Positions 7,730-16,600 of a stretch of 64,000 nt of DNA are shown piece after piece. Source of the DNA: a virus. Each line of letters opens with the position of its first letter. The stretch's first letter is position 1. The stretch spans positions 1 through 64,000 of IMG/VR virus record IMGVR_UViG_3300023171_000008, one strand, 5' to 3'. The notes below the pieces were generated by a model that saw nothing but the letters and a program-made list of their open reading frames with translations, searched no databases and was not told the DNA's origin. A program made the position numbers and the translations under genes.

Positions 7730-8417
7730 AGAATTACAAAAACGAAGTGATTTAGGTGAAGGTAGAGATTATGGTATTGGATTTACTATATTAAATAAAA
7801 TATCTAAAGATAATTATGAAACTTATTTACCATTTACAGCATGTAGAGATTATCTAAATGACTTTAGTTATGTAGAATATACAAAAACTGAAATAGGTAC
7901 TATACATGGTTATAATCATAAGTTATTAAACTGTTTTGATAAGAAAAGATTATTTTATTTAGGAGTTAACTCTTTAGATTATAACAATATTGGTGATTGG
8001 AAACTTAAAGATGATGCAACTAAGACATTAATTGATAATAAAGATAATTTATTAAACTTAGTTAATACAATTGAAGATAAATTAGGATTAAAAACTAAAT
8101 CTACTATTACTGTAGATGAAGATGTTTTAATATTTAGATCACCAATTTATTGGACTAAAACAACAGCTTTAATATCTGCATTTACATTAATTATTAGATG
8201 TTATTTTAACTTTGATAAAGAATATAGTATAGAGAACTTAACTAGTCATAAATGTATTATAAACGCTGATAATTATATGATACAATCTGTTATAGAATTT
8301 ATTAATAATATTGGTAAATATGAGTATCATAAAATTGATTATGATAAAATAGAGATTAAAAGTGCTAGTAATGTACATAACTTTGGAATACAAGGTTATT
8401 TAAGTAAAATGAAATAA
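7716..8417 (+). CDS. hypothetical protein downstream of helicase
   Basis: A 233-aa protein overlapping the helicase end by 14 bp. The N-terminal half is rich in aromatic and charged residues (RSDLGEGRDYGIGF near residue 10), and the middle has a moderately hydrophobic stretch around TTALISAFTLIIRCYF that looks like a buried helix rather than a membrane anchor. No catalytic motif is recognised. Its stop TAA overlaps an ATG at 8417 that would start the next gene if the frame were intact. Confidence 0.6.
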   Translation: MKQIKELQKRSDLGEGRDYGIGFTILNKISKDNYETYLPFTACRDYLNDFSYVEYTKTEIGTIHGYNHKLLNCFDKKRLFYLGVNSLDYNNIGDWKLKDDATKTLIDNKDNLLNLVNTIEDKLGLKTKSTITVDEDVLIFRSPIYWTKTTALISAFTLIIRCYFNFDKEYSIENLTSHKCIINADNYMIQSVIEFINNIGKYEYHKIDYDKIEIKSASNVHNFGIQGYLSKMK

Positions 8418-8441
8418 TGAATAACTTAAAATCTAGAAATT

Positions 8442-8930
8442 ATTAGTCTCGTTAGATATTATTCAGATCCGCATTTTGGGCATAGAAATATGGCTATTAG
8501 AAGAGGTTTTAATGATGAATTTGAAATGAATGAACATATTATTAAACAATGGAATTCTATTGTTAATAAAAAAGATGTTACTTATATATTAGGTGATATT
8601 ACTATGGAAAAATCATTTGATTATTACTTATTAGATCAGTTAAATGGTTTAAAGAAAGTTATACTCGGAAATCATGACCAGCCTCAACATGTACCTGAAT
8701 TATTAAAATATGTAAATAATGTAGCGTCTATGAAATATTATAAAGATAAAGAATTAGGTAATATTATATTTACACATGCACCAATACATCCCTGTGAATT
8801 AAATTATAAATATACTTATAATATTCACGGTCATGTTCATGAAAACACTTTAGAAGATAAACGTTATATAAATGTATCTGCTGAAGTAATAGATTATAAA
8901 CCTAAATTATTAAAAGAATTAATTAATTGA
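8442..8930 (+). CDS. calcineurin-like metallophosphoesterase (start uncertain)
   Basis: A small metallophosphoesterase with the four metal-binding motifs: SDPHFGH (8463-8483), LGDI, LGNHD and HGHVH. The first motif lies upstream of the first in-frame ATG (8490), so translation must begin earlier. The frame is open from 8430, but it contains no ATG, GTG or TTG before 8490; ATT codons at 8439 and 8442 are the only plausible starts. In another frame, an ATG at 8417 overlaps the preceding stop (TAATG) but runs into TAG at 8444-8446 after nine codons; joining it to this frame would need a +1 shift. So the true start is either a rare ATT, a frameshift site or a one-base sequence error. I chose 8442. 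The protein ends TGA, overlapping the next TTG start. Confidence 0.8.
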   Translation: MSLVRYYSDPHFGHRNMAIRRGFNDEFEMNEHIIKQWNSIVNKKDVTYILGDITMEKSFDYYLLDQLNGLKKVILGNHDQPQHVPELLKYVNNVASMKYYKDKELGNIIFTHAPIHPCELNYKYTYNIHGHVHENTLEDKRYINVSAEVIDYKPKLLKELIN

Positions 8931-9202
8931 GTACAGTAAAATTATTAGCAGAAACAAATAATCCTGAATATAATATTTTAAAGGCTATTGAAGAAATGAG
9001 TGAATTATCTGTTAGATTGTCACAATCATTAACTAAAGGAGCTAGTAAAGAAGATATTATTGAAGAATTAGGAGATACTGTATTTAGAATTAAAGTATTA
9101 ACTCATATGTATGGTAAAGATGAAGTTAATAAAAGAGTTGAATATAAACTATCTACTTGTGAAGAATGGTTGAAAGAAGGTAAATATTTAAATGGTGTAT
9201 AA
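8927..9202 (+). CDS. MazG-like NTP pyrophosphohydrolase, short
   Basis: A 91-aa all-alpha NTP-PPase-like protein. AIEEMSELSVRLSQ (about residues 21-34) and IIEELGDTVFRIKVL (about 44-58) provide the paired E-x-x-E and E-x-x-D metal-binding helices of the MazG superfamily; the remainder (EVNKRVEYKLSTCEEW) matches the last helix. It starts with TTG sharing TTGA with the upstream stop. It is the second of three such proteins in this arm, which suggests specialised substrates. Confidence 0.7.
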   Translation: MSTVKLLAETNNPEYNILKAIEEMSELSVRLSQSLTKGASKEDIIEELGDTVFRIKVLTHMYGKDEVNKRVEYKLSTCEEWLKEGKYLNGV

Positions 9203-9651
9203 TGAGAAATATTAATAGAATTCCTATAATATTACAATTCTTTTTAAGAAACTTTGAAGCTTATAATAAATTTATAAATGATGATAACTATTTAATTCAT
9301 GGTGCTTTTAGATTAAATATTGTTAAAATTACTCATGAATGGACTAAATATCCAGAATATAGATTAGGTCAATTATTATACAATATGGATTTATTAACTA
9401 ATGATTCAAGTTATCATATTGAAGAAGATAATTGGTTAATCAACAATAATTATTTTGATTATGAAGATATTAAATTTTGGGGAATAAATTTTGATATTAA
9501 TAATAATCAATTACCTCAAACAGAATATAAACTATTAAAAGATTTAACTACAGATCATATTAAGAATATTATTAAATTTTCTAAAGATAATAATAGTAAA
9601 ATAAATGATAATTATTTAAAATATTTTAACAAGAGAATTAATGAAGGATAA
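9202..9651 (+). CDS. hypothetical protein with RLGQLL motif
   Basis: A 149-aa protein. It contains YRLGQLLYNM followed by YHIEEDNWLI, a pattern I associate with small uncharacterised phage and bacterial proteins (RLGQLxxN ... YxxEDxxL); the function of that group is unknown to me. The C-terminal third is Lys/Asn-rich and helical. It shares one base with the upstream gene and overlaps the next by 11 bp. Confidence 0.6.
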   Translation: MRNINRIPIILQFFLRNFEAYNKFINDDNYLIHGAFRLNIVKITHEWTKYPEYRLGQLLYNMDLLTNDSSYHIEEDNWLINNNYFDYEDIKFWGINFDINNNQLPQTEYKLLKDLTTDHIKNIIKFSKDNNSKINDNYLKYFNKRINEG

Positions 9652-9934
9652 AATAGTAGAATCTGTAATACAACAATTTCAACAACGATCTGAACTAGGT
9701 ATTAAGAAATATGGTACTACACTGGAAGATAATAATTCTGATGATTTCTTACAACATGCAATTGAAGAAGCTATGGATTTTATATTATATTTAACTAAAA
9801 TTAAATTTATATTGAGAGAAAAAGGTTTAGATAAATTGCAAGATATTGAAAGTAATTATAATCCAATAGGAAAATCAGATTATAAGAAATTTAAAATGGA
9901 ATTATTTAATCGAGAAGATAGACGAAGAATTTGA
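9641..9934 (+). CDS. MazG/DUF550-like nucleotide hydrolase, probable
   Basis: A 97-aa protein whose N-terminal half reads VIQQFQQRSELGIKKYGTTL and then LQHAIEEAMDFILYLTKIK. The KYG motif and the LQH-x-x-EE-x-x-D helix occur in phage all-alpha NTP-PPase-like proteins (dATP/dGTP diphosphohydrolase type). If correct, this is a third nucleotide-cleaning enzyme in the arm. The C-terminus is basic (NREDRRRI). It is directly followed by thymidylate synthase with a 4-bp TTGA overlap, which supports a nucleotide-pool role. Confidence 0.55.
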   Translation: MKDKIVESVIQQFQQRSELGIKKYGTTLEDNNSDDFLQHAIEEAMDFILYLTKIKFILREKGLDKLQDIESNYNPIGKSDYKKFKMELFNREDRRRI

Positions 9935-11022
9935 GTAAAATAGATAAAAGTTATCATAATCTTCTGGACGAAATACTTCAGAAGGGTTATTGGTATGATG
10001 ATCCAAAACGTAAAGATGTTAATCGACTAGAAATTGGTAGTTATACATTTAAACATGATTTTAAAGATGGATTTCCTATACTTACAACTAAGAAAATTAA
10101 TTATAATAATATTATTACTGAATTATTATGGTTCTTAAAAGGTAATACTAATATTAAATATTTATTAGATAACGGTTGTAATATATGGAATAAAGATGCT
10201 TATAGTTACTTTTGGAAATTTAGAAAAACAGATAAGTTATCTTTTGGAGAATTTAAAGATGAAATTGTAATTGGTAACTTAGAGTATAAAGGAAATATTT
10301 GGACTAATAATGAAAATTATATTCTCGGTGATTTAGGACCTATATATGGACATCAATGGAGAAATTTTAATGGTATAGATCAAATATCTAATCTTATTAC
10401 TAATCTTAAGAATCAACCTTTAGCTACAGATCACATAGTTAATAGTTGGAATGTTTCAGATTTAGATAAAATGGCTTTACCACCGTGTCATTATGGATTT
10501 CAGATAATTGTAAAACCTTTAGGAGATGCTGAAAAATATTTTTATAATAATTTAAATTATATGAAATCTCTAGATTATGATGAAGATTATAAACATGATT
10601 ATTCACGTTTTAAAAAGTATGTAAATAAAAATAGTATTATTAAATATGGATTTGAATTACATTGGCAACAACGTTCAGTAGATACATTTCTTGGATTGCC
10701 TTATAATATAGCAAGTTATGCAACGTTAGCTTTAATAATTGAGAAATTAACTGGTTATAAAGCTTTAGGTATTCAAGGAGATTTAAAGAAAGTTCATTTA
10801 TATGACAATAGTATTAATGCTGTTAAAGAACAGTTAACTAGAGATACTGATAAATACAATAAATGTGAATTAAAATTTGATAATCCAAGTTATAAATCTT
10901 CAGTAGATTGGATTAAGTTGGATATTGATGCTTTTTTAGATGAATTATATCCTGAATATTTTGAATTAAAAGATTATGAATCATATCCACATATTAAAGT
11001 AGAAATGTTAGAAAGACAATGA
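9931..11022 (+). CDS. thyA: thymidylate synthase
   Basis: A 363-aa ThyA-type thymidylate synthase, which makes dTMP from dUMP with methylene-tetrahydrofolate. Signature blocks are WFLKGNTNIKYL, IWNKDA, LGDLGPIYGHQWRNF, the catalytic ALPPCHYGFQ (Cys186) and QRSVDTFLGLPYNIASYA. The protein is about 100 residues longer than the usual 264; extra sequence lies around residues 98-130 and 196-232 (rich in Tyr, Asp and Lys). These inserts are unlike intein or homing-nuclease modules and are probably surface loops. The start is TTG overlapping the upstream TGA. With nrdAB and the MazG-like genes it completes a dNTP-supply set. Confidence 0.93.
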   Translation: MSKIDKSYHNLLDEILQKGYWYDDPKRKDVNRLEIGSYTFKHDFKDGFPILTTKKINYNNIITELLWFLKGNTNIKYLLDNGCNIWNKDAYSYFWKFRKTDKLSFGEFKDEIVIGNLEYKGNIWTNNENYILGDLGPIYGHQWRNFNGIDQISNLITNLKNQPLATDHIVNSWNVSDLDKMALPPCHYGFQIIVKPLGDAEKYFYNNLNYMKSLDYDEDYKHDYSRFKKYVNKNSIIKYGFELHWQQRSVDTFLGLPYNIASYATLALIIEKLTGYKALGIQGDLKKVHLYDNSINAVKEQLTRDTDKYNKCELKFDNPSYKSSVDWIKLDIDAFLDELYPEYFELKDYESYPHIKVEMLERQ

Positions 11023-11186
11023 ATAAAAAATATATAGATATTAAAGGTGTTGTAGAATTACCTGATAAATATTCATTTAATCAAGCTATTGATGATTTTT
11101 TAAAATATTTGAGAAATAGAGATTGTACATTTGGTGGAGGATTTGTAGAAATTGATGAAAATGGTAATGAAATAGATAATCTATGA
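11019..11186 (+). CDS. small hypothetical protein (55 aa)
   Basis: A short gene starting with ATG that shares ATGA with the thyA stop and ending TGA. The 55-aa product begins MNKKYIDIKGVVELPDKY, followed by a helix (FNQAIDDFLKYLRNR) and a Gly-rich turn with an acidic tail. The junctions on both sides (ATGA overlaps) and the absence of any other frame here make it a likely real gene. Function unknown. Confidence 0.6.
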   Translation: MNKKYIDIKGVVELPDKYSFNQAIDDFLKYLRNRDCTFGGGFVEIDENGNEIDNL

Positions 11187-11341
11187 AGACAGTAGTAATG
11201 AAATTTCATAATGAAGAATTATATTATGAATTAATAGAACAGATTAAAATATCATTAGGTAAAGAGAAGGCTGTTGGTAAAATGAATATTGAATATGAAA
11301 ATGATGAAGAATTAGTTGTTAATATAATTGATAGAATATGA
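11183..11341 (+). CDS. small hypothetical protein (52 aa)
   Basis: A second very short gene, with ATG overlapping the previous TGA and ending TGA inside the next ATGA. The 52-aa product reads MKTVVMKFHNEELYYEL and continues to an acidic C-terminus (EYENDEELVVNIIDRI). It looks like a small alpha/beta domain. Without this gene and its upstream neighbour there would be a 315-bp gap in a tightly packed operon. Confidence 0.6.
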   Translation: MKTVVMKFHNEELYYELIEQIKISLGKEKAVGKMNIEYENDEELVVNIIDRI

Positions 11342-11652
11342 ATAGAGAATCAGTAGAATTATCTGAACATTATTTAAGATCTTTACTTGATGAAGATTAT
11401 GAAGGATATATTGAAGATGAAGAATTTGAATATGATTTTGTTTCTGATGAAATAGATAATTACGATTTGGATAAATCATATGAAGACCATGAAGTAATTA
11501 TTAAAAGAAATCTAGATAATAAATATTTTAAATTTGATTATTCAAGTTCCTCTTATCATGATTTATTTTCAGATGGAATGGGATGGGAAGGATTTCCTAA
11601 AAAAGTATATGAAGTATTTCCTAAAACAATAACAAAAGTAATATATGAATAA
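11338..11652 (+). CDS. acidic small hypothetical protein
   Basis: A 104-aa, strongly acidic protein (many Asp and Glu, for example YEGYIEDEEFEYDF). No motif is recognised. Small, acidic early phage proteins often bind host nucleic-acid-binding proteins or mimic DNA; that is only a general possibility here. It overlaps its neighbours by 4 and 8 bp. Confidence 0.6.
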   Translation: MNRESVELSEHYLRSLLDEDYEGYIEDEEFEYDFVSDEIDNYDLDKSYEDHEVIIKRNLDNKYFKFDYSSSSYHDLFSDGMGWEGFPKKVYEVFPKTITKVIYE

Positions 11653-11917
11653 ATATACAATTAACAAAGTTGATTTTGGTGATATATTTAATTATGCTAA
11701 AGAAAAATTTGGTATTGAATGGAATCCTGCTAACGATATGTTTTTTCATGGTAGTTTAGAATATAAATCATACAATGAATATGATTTAGGAGAACCTTTA
11801 GAATATATAGAAGATAAACCTTATGAAGAATTATCTATTACAGATAAAGGGTATTATATAATTAATCAATTTATGATTGATAATAATGTAGATAGTATAT
11901 TTATAGATAATAATTAA
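11645..11917 (+). CDS. small hypothetical protein
   Basis: A 90-aa protein, acidic and Tyr-rich (YEELSITDKGYYIINQFM toward the C-terminus). No membrane segment or known domain is visible. It starts 8 bp before the end of the preceding gene and is followed 9 bp later by the KTSC-domain gene. Confidence 0.6.
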   Translation: MNKYTINKVDFGDIFNYAKEKFGIEWNPANDMFFHGSLEYKSYNEYDLGEPLEYIEDKPYEELSITDKGYYIINQFMIDNNVDSIFIDNN

Positions 11918-11926
11918 AAATAATAT

Positions 11927-12148
11927 ATGAAAAATATAAATATTAAAAGTACTGTAATTAAAAATATACAGTATGATGAAGTTCGTAAAGATCTTAAAGT
12001 TAATTTTAATTCAGGTAAAGAATATATTTATACACCTGTATCTAATGAATTCTTTAATAAATTAAATAAATCTACAAGTAAAGGTAAATTCTTTAATGAA
12101 AATATTAGAGATAATCAAGCATTAACTTGTTTAAAATTGATTAAATAA
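11927..12148 (+). CDS. KTSC-domain protein
   Basis: A 73-aa protein matching the KTSC domain: S-x-x-I-x-x-I-x-YD near the N-terminus, then L-x-VNFNSGKEYIYTPV and KSTSKGKFFNENI. This small domain occurs alone or fused to other domains in many bacteria and phages, and its function is poorly known. Stop and next start share one base (12148). Confidence 0.82.
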   Translation: MKNINIKSTVIKNIQYDEVRKDLKVNFNSGKEYIYTPVSNEFFNKLNKSTSKGKFFNENIRDNQALTCLKLIK

Positions 12149-12504
12149 TGTTAGGAGAAATAAAAAAACTAAATGAACAAAAAGAAGAATTAAAATCCAA
12201 ACTTAGATTGTATGTTAAGGATAAAACAATTTCTTTAGACAATCGTTGGAACTGTTTTATAGAATCTAAATTAGGAATTAATAGTCCTTACATTGAAAGA
12301 TTTGATTGTAAAGTAGGTAAAGAATACTTAAATACAAGAGAACAACGATATGAAACTCATGATGTTCAAGATATTATGGATTGGTTAGAAGATTTAGAGT
12401 TAGATGAAGAATTATCTACTTATAATATAAATAAAGAAGATATTATAGAATTTCAAGAAAAAGTATTAGATAAATTTATTTTCTCTTATAAATTTGACTG
12501 GTAA
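12148..12504 (+). CDS. hypothetical protein, last gene of the + arm
   Basis: A 118-aa protein. The first 25 residues form a charged, coiled-coil-like helix (LGEIKKLNEQKEELKSKLR); the remainder is acidic with aromatic residues (EDLELDEELSTYNI, then SYKFDW at the end). No known motif is seen. It starts on the last base of the KTSC gene stop codon and is followed 20 bp later by the convergent terminator. Confidence 0.6.
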   Translation: MLGEIKKLNEQKEELKSKLRLYVKDKTISLDNRWNCFIESKLGINSPYIERFDCKVGKEYLNTREQRYETHDVQDIMDWLEDLELDEELSTYNINKEDIIEFQEKVLDKFIFSYKFDW

Positions 12505-12524
12505 TGAATATTAATTAAATGCAA

Positions 12525-12562
12525 AAAGCCACATACGACCAATTAAGGTTATATGTGGCTTT
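12525..12562. terminator. bidirectional terminator between the two arms
   Basis: AAAGCCACATA (12525-12535) pairs perfectly with TATGTGGCTTT (12552-12562). On the + strand AATTTTTTT follows; on the - strand the stem runs into CTTTTTGC. It therefore can stop transcription from both the + arm and the long - arm, which converge here. The only other non-coding sequence between the arms is the few bases around it. Confidence 0.88.
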
Positions 12563-12583
12563 AATTTTTTTAAGACCCTAAAG

Positions 12584-15500
12584 TTACTTCCCGAACGAAC
12601 TATTAAGTCCATTATATAACTCTTGTGAAGTTACATCTAATTTACTTACTATTGGAAATAATTTTTCATATGCTCTGACTATTTTTAAATCACCTTTACG
12701 TTTACCAGATTCATATTCATCATTCCAATTCCAAGGTGTAACTGTTTGACTAATTACATCCATAGATTGTTCTATAATTCTTAATGACGGTATTGGAGAT
12801 TTAGTAATTTTAGTTGCTTCACGTGGATCTCTAAACTGTGCTAATTCTGATTCTAATCGTCTTGATAAGAATGCAACTGACCATAGATAACTATCATCAT
12901 CGTCTCCAGCAGCTCCTGCAGCAAGTAATCCTATCAGAGGTAATATTGCTCCAGTAATAGATAATTCTACAACAGAACGTCTTATATTACCTTTCTGAGT
13001 ATCTGTAAGTTCATTCCAGTTCTGTCTTAGTATATCATACTTAAGTTGTTTTAATGCAGGATAAACTCCATTACGTAAAAATCGTATAGCTGATACATAA
13101 TAACCTTCCTCATAGTCTTGTAATGATGCTGAGTAGAATTTATCATCTTCATCTAATTGATCATACGATTTAAATGCTTTAGATATACCTCTATATCTTG
13201 CATAAGCTTGCGGTATTAAATATCTTCTAAACATTAACATCATTTTACCCCACCAATGACGATATGCTTCAGGTTGAAGATTACTATCATAGTTACCCAT
13301 TGTATCAAATAACTTTTTCTTTACAAATAATAATATTTGAGATTTACCACCTTCATTTATTTTTGTAGTATAATTCTTATCTGAATAAACAACTTTTTTA
13401 TCTAATTCTAAATAGCCTTGATCATTCTTAGATAACATATCTAATATAGAAGCAGCTTTATCTTGACTAGTTACATTACCATTTTTATCAATATAGTTAT
13501 TAGATTTATCCATTACTTTAATAGAATCTAATGTAGCCATTACCATTACAGATTGTAAATAATGTTCACCACCTTCATGCATAAATTGTAATGAACCAAA
13601 ATCAGCACTAGTCTTAGCAACAGTATTTCTAATAAACTCTTGTTGCTTAACTGTAAATCCACCAAAAGTATCAAACATTTGATTAACTTGATTTACAAAT
13701 GATTCTTTAATAGGTTTACCATAATCAGACATTATATTAGGTATATCTGAATTATACTTTTTATGAGCTTTAAGTATAGCTCCTTTGGTTAAATGATTAC
13801 CTGCTACTTTTTCTAAGAATATTTGTGCTTGACCATTTAGTAAGTTAGCTGCTGCAGAAAATTTATTTAATGATAATCCTACAGAAGCAGTCCATCCATT
13901 AGCAGTTGAAATAAGTTTATTAACATCTACTCCAGCAATAGTACCATAATTAATATGAAATATATCATAAAGATTCTTATCTATCATATTAGTAATCATC
14001 TTATATTCATTAGATTGAATACCCCTTTGAGTAGCATATTTCTCTCTAGTAGTAAATATGTTTAATATTGGAATACCTGAACCTTTTTGAGTTAAATAAT
14101 ATTCTTTATTTTTAGCAATATTTTTAATAGCTTCAACTTTTAATTGAATAGATTGTTTTTCACTAAAATTAATACCATTAATACGTTCTAATCTCATTAT
14201 AGTAAACAAATCTAATGATTGTTGAGAAGGACTTAAATCACCTCTATAATGTACTTTTAAGAAATTAACTGGATCACCTTTACTATCTAATCTCTTTTCT
14301 TCATAACCAATATCATCAGGTCTAATAGTAAATAAATCATCTTTAATATCTTTAAATATTTCACTACTATTACCTTCTAATATCCTTTCTAAATAACTAT
14401 TAGTTACAGATGGTAGATTATAAAATGTTATTCCTCTAAATGACTCTAATAAACTATTTCTACCTAATGTTTCAGTATTAACTGTAGTAATAATATCTTT
14501 AAACTTAGTTAATATAGATTGTTCAGTAGCAGATAATGTACCTTTATTCTTCCATTTATCTATAGGAATATAACCATTTAAAGTTTTAGTAGTGTTAGCT
14601 CTTAACCATTTAGTTAAAGCATCTTTAGATTTCTTAAATTCTTCAGAGTTTTTACCATGTTTGGCTAAATTATCATTCTTAGTGTTATTTAATTTACGAT
14701 ATTCTTCTCTAAATTTAATTGAATAGTCACCTTTTAAATAAGCTTTACCAGTACTATCATAGTCTAATATATTTTTATACAATTCAGATGGTTTTTTATT
14801 ACCTTTTTCCTTAATTAATTTATTAAACAATTCTTTTAATTCAAAATCAGACTGTCTAGTACGTTCAATAGTTCGTTCTCTAGCTTCTGTAAACATTTGC
14901 ATAGTTATTTGAACTAACCTACTATTATTATTAATACCATCTAAGAATGTAACTGCTGCAGAAGATATATCTGTACCAATACCGTCTAGTAAATTATTCA
15001 CATATGCGTTAACATCATCTGTAATAGTATCTTTATATGTAGTATTCATTTCATTAGATACCCATTCAGATTGTGATTTATTAGTAATAGCTCTATCTTT
15101 ATACTCCTTATTAAGTTTATTTCTCCAATCAGTAGCTACTTGAGGTGTATATTTAATATCAGATAATTCTTTACGAAGTATTTGTGATAGTTTAGCGTTA
15201 AAATCTTCTTCTAATACAGAATGTTTACCAGATGCTTCAGTTATATCATCCTTAATAATCTTAATATCTTCTATACCTATTTCAGCTATTTTATCATCTT
15301 CTAATGAAGATATAAGTTTACGTACATCATCTATTAAATCATATGATGATAAATAACTTTTATACAATTCAATAGTTTCTAAACCATCTCCTTTAGTTAA
15401 ATCTGTAGTAGCTAATCTGTTAGATAAATCTGTAACTGTTTTAACCATTGATTTAACATATATTGAAATACCTTTCCATTGATTAATCTTATCAACTTTA

Positions 15501-16600
15501 GCAATTTCACCAATTAATTCTTGTATATGTTTCTCAAATGCTTCACCTTTAGATTGATTATTCTTTTTAAAAGTTTTACTACGTTTAAGTAATTGATCTA
15601 AATTATCTTTAGCTTTATTTAATGTATAAGTTAATCTATCTTCAACAGATTCTATTTTAGGCTTAAGTGGTTTCTCTTTACTAAATATGTTAGATTGACC
15701 TTTAACACCTTTAAATGAAATTTGATCTGATTCTACAACTTTAACTATTTCATTAATTAATTTAGTATATTCATTATTTTTAGCTAAACCAAATAATCTA
15801 CGTACAGCATCTATTAATTTATTCCAAAATGATTTATCTATTAATTCTACTTCTCTTTGAAAATCTACATTAGAATATAATTCTGCTACAAATTCCATTG
15901 GATTAGTAAAACCATATGATAAATTACCAAAACTATCAGGAGATGCTAATTGAACAAACTTATCGAAGTTATCATTAATTAATTTATTAAATTCAACTTC
16001 TTCAAATGTAGTAGGATTAATTAAAGCTTTACCTGATTGACTATGTGCTACTTCATGTAGAAATACACTAATCATAGTTTCAGGAGTTTCTGTAGATAAT
16101 ATATTTCTATCAATCTGGATACTATTGTTAGTATCAGTCCATTGCATTAAAGCAGTAGAACTATCTAATTTATTAACAAATTGAATACTTACTCCAGATT
16201 TACCAACTAAATTTCTAGCTTTAGATATTAATTGTTTAGTATTATCACTTAAAGCATCATAATTATTAACTATATTATTTAATATTTCATCAGTGGTAAT
16301 TTTACCTTGCTTATTACCAAATAATACAAAACTATTAATTGCTCTATAATCTACTTCTTTAACTACATCTTGGTTATCTTCTTCAAACCATTCTAATTGT
16401 TCAGATTTATTAGAAGTTAATCTATTAAAATCAATAGAAGTGTTAGTATCTTGATTAACATCTTCAACTGTAGGAAATTTATCTAAACCATTAATATCTT
16501 GATATTTACTAATTCGCATTTCTAATAAGAGTGAAGGAAGCTTAGTAGCTTCCAACAACTCTATGAATTCATTACTCGCTGTATTGATACAGTTCTTCAT
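12584..16600 (-). CDS. giant internal virion protein with zincin (HEVAH) motif
   Basis: A 1338-aa protein at the end of the late arm, directly after the RNA polymerase gene. HEVAH at residues 182-186 is a zinc-metallopeptidase motif; Glu236 or Glu240 in MEFVAELY could be the third zinc ligand. Much of the middle (about residues 300-900) is charged and helical. Near residues 1210-1230 a hydrophobic Gly/Ala segment (GAILPLIGLLAAGAAG) could enter a membrane. In crAss-like phages, proteins encoded beside the virion polymerase are packaged and ejected with DNA, so a role in crossing the cell wall or processing co-ejected proteins is plausible. The start lies immediately beside the stop of the polymerase gene with no gap. 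Confidence 0.72.
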   Translation of the reverse strand: MKNCINTASNEFIELLEATKLPSLLLEMRISKYQDINGLDKFPTVEDVNQDTNTSIDFNRLTSNKSEQLEWFEEDNQDVVKEVDYRAINSFVLFGNKQGKITTDEILNNIVNNYDALSDNTKQLISKARNLVGKSGVSIQFVNKLDSSTALMQWTDTNNSIQIDRNILSTETPETMISVFLHEVAHSQSGKALINPTTFEEVEFNKLINDNFDKFVQLASPDSFGNLSYGFTNPMEFVAELYSNVDFQREVELIDKSFWNKLIDAVRRLFGLAKNNEYTKLINEIVKVVESDQISFKGVKGQSNIFSKEKPLKPKIESVEDRLTYTLNKAKDNLDQLLKRSKTFKKNNQSKGEAFEKHIQELIGEIAKVDKINQWKGISIYVKSMVKTVTDLSNRLATTDLTKGDGLETIELYKSYLSSYDLIDDVRKLISSLEDDKIAEIGIEDIKIIKDDITEASGKHSVLEEDFNAKLSQILRKELSDIKYTPQVATDWRNKLNKEYKDRAITNKSQSEWVSNEMNTTYKDTITDDVNAYVNNLLDGIGTDISSAAVTFLDGINNNSRLVQITMQMFTEARERTIERTRQSDFELKELFNKLIKEKGNKKPSELYKNILDYDSTGKAYLKGDYSIKFREEYRKLNNTKNDNLAKHGKNSEEFKKSKDALTKWLRANTTKTLNGYIPIDKWKNKGTLSATEQSILTKFKDIITTVNTETLGRNSLLESFRGITFYNLPSVTNSYLERILEGNSSEIFKDIKDDLFTIRPDDIGYEEKRLDSKGDPVNFLKVHYRGDLSPSQQSLDLFTIMRLERINGINFSEKQSIQLKVEAIKNIAKNKEYYLTQKGSGIPILNIFTTREKYATQRGIQSNEYKMITNMIDKNLYDIFHINYGTIAGVDVNKLISTANGWTASVGLSLNKFSAAANLLNGQAQIFLEKVAGNHLTKGAILKAHKKYNSDIPNIMSDYGKPIKESFVNQVNQMFDTFGGFTVKQQEFIRNTVAKTSADFGSLQFMHEGGEHYLQSVMVMATLDSIKVMDKSNNYIDKNGNVTSQDKAASILDMLSKNDQGYLELDKKVVYSDKNYTTKINEGGKSQILLFVKKKLFDTMGNYDSNLQPEAYRHWWGKMMLMFRRYLIPQAYARYRGISKAFKSYDQLDEDDKFYSASLQDYEEGYYVSAIRFLRNGVYPALKQLKYDILRQNWNELTDTQKGNIRRSVVELSITGAILPLIGLLAAGAAGDDDDSYLWSVAFLSRRLESELAQFRDPREATKITKSPIPSLRIIEQSMDVISQTVTPWNWNDEYESGKRKGDLKIVRAYEKLFPIVSKLDVTSQELYNGLNSSFGK

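Noticed and set aside
8490-8930. The ATG at 8490 as the true start of the metallophosphoesterase
   Set aside because: It would cut off the SDPHFGH metal-binding motif, which is coded in frame immediately upstream.
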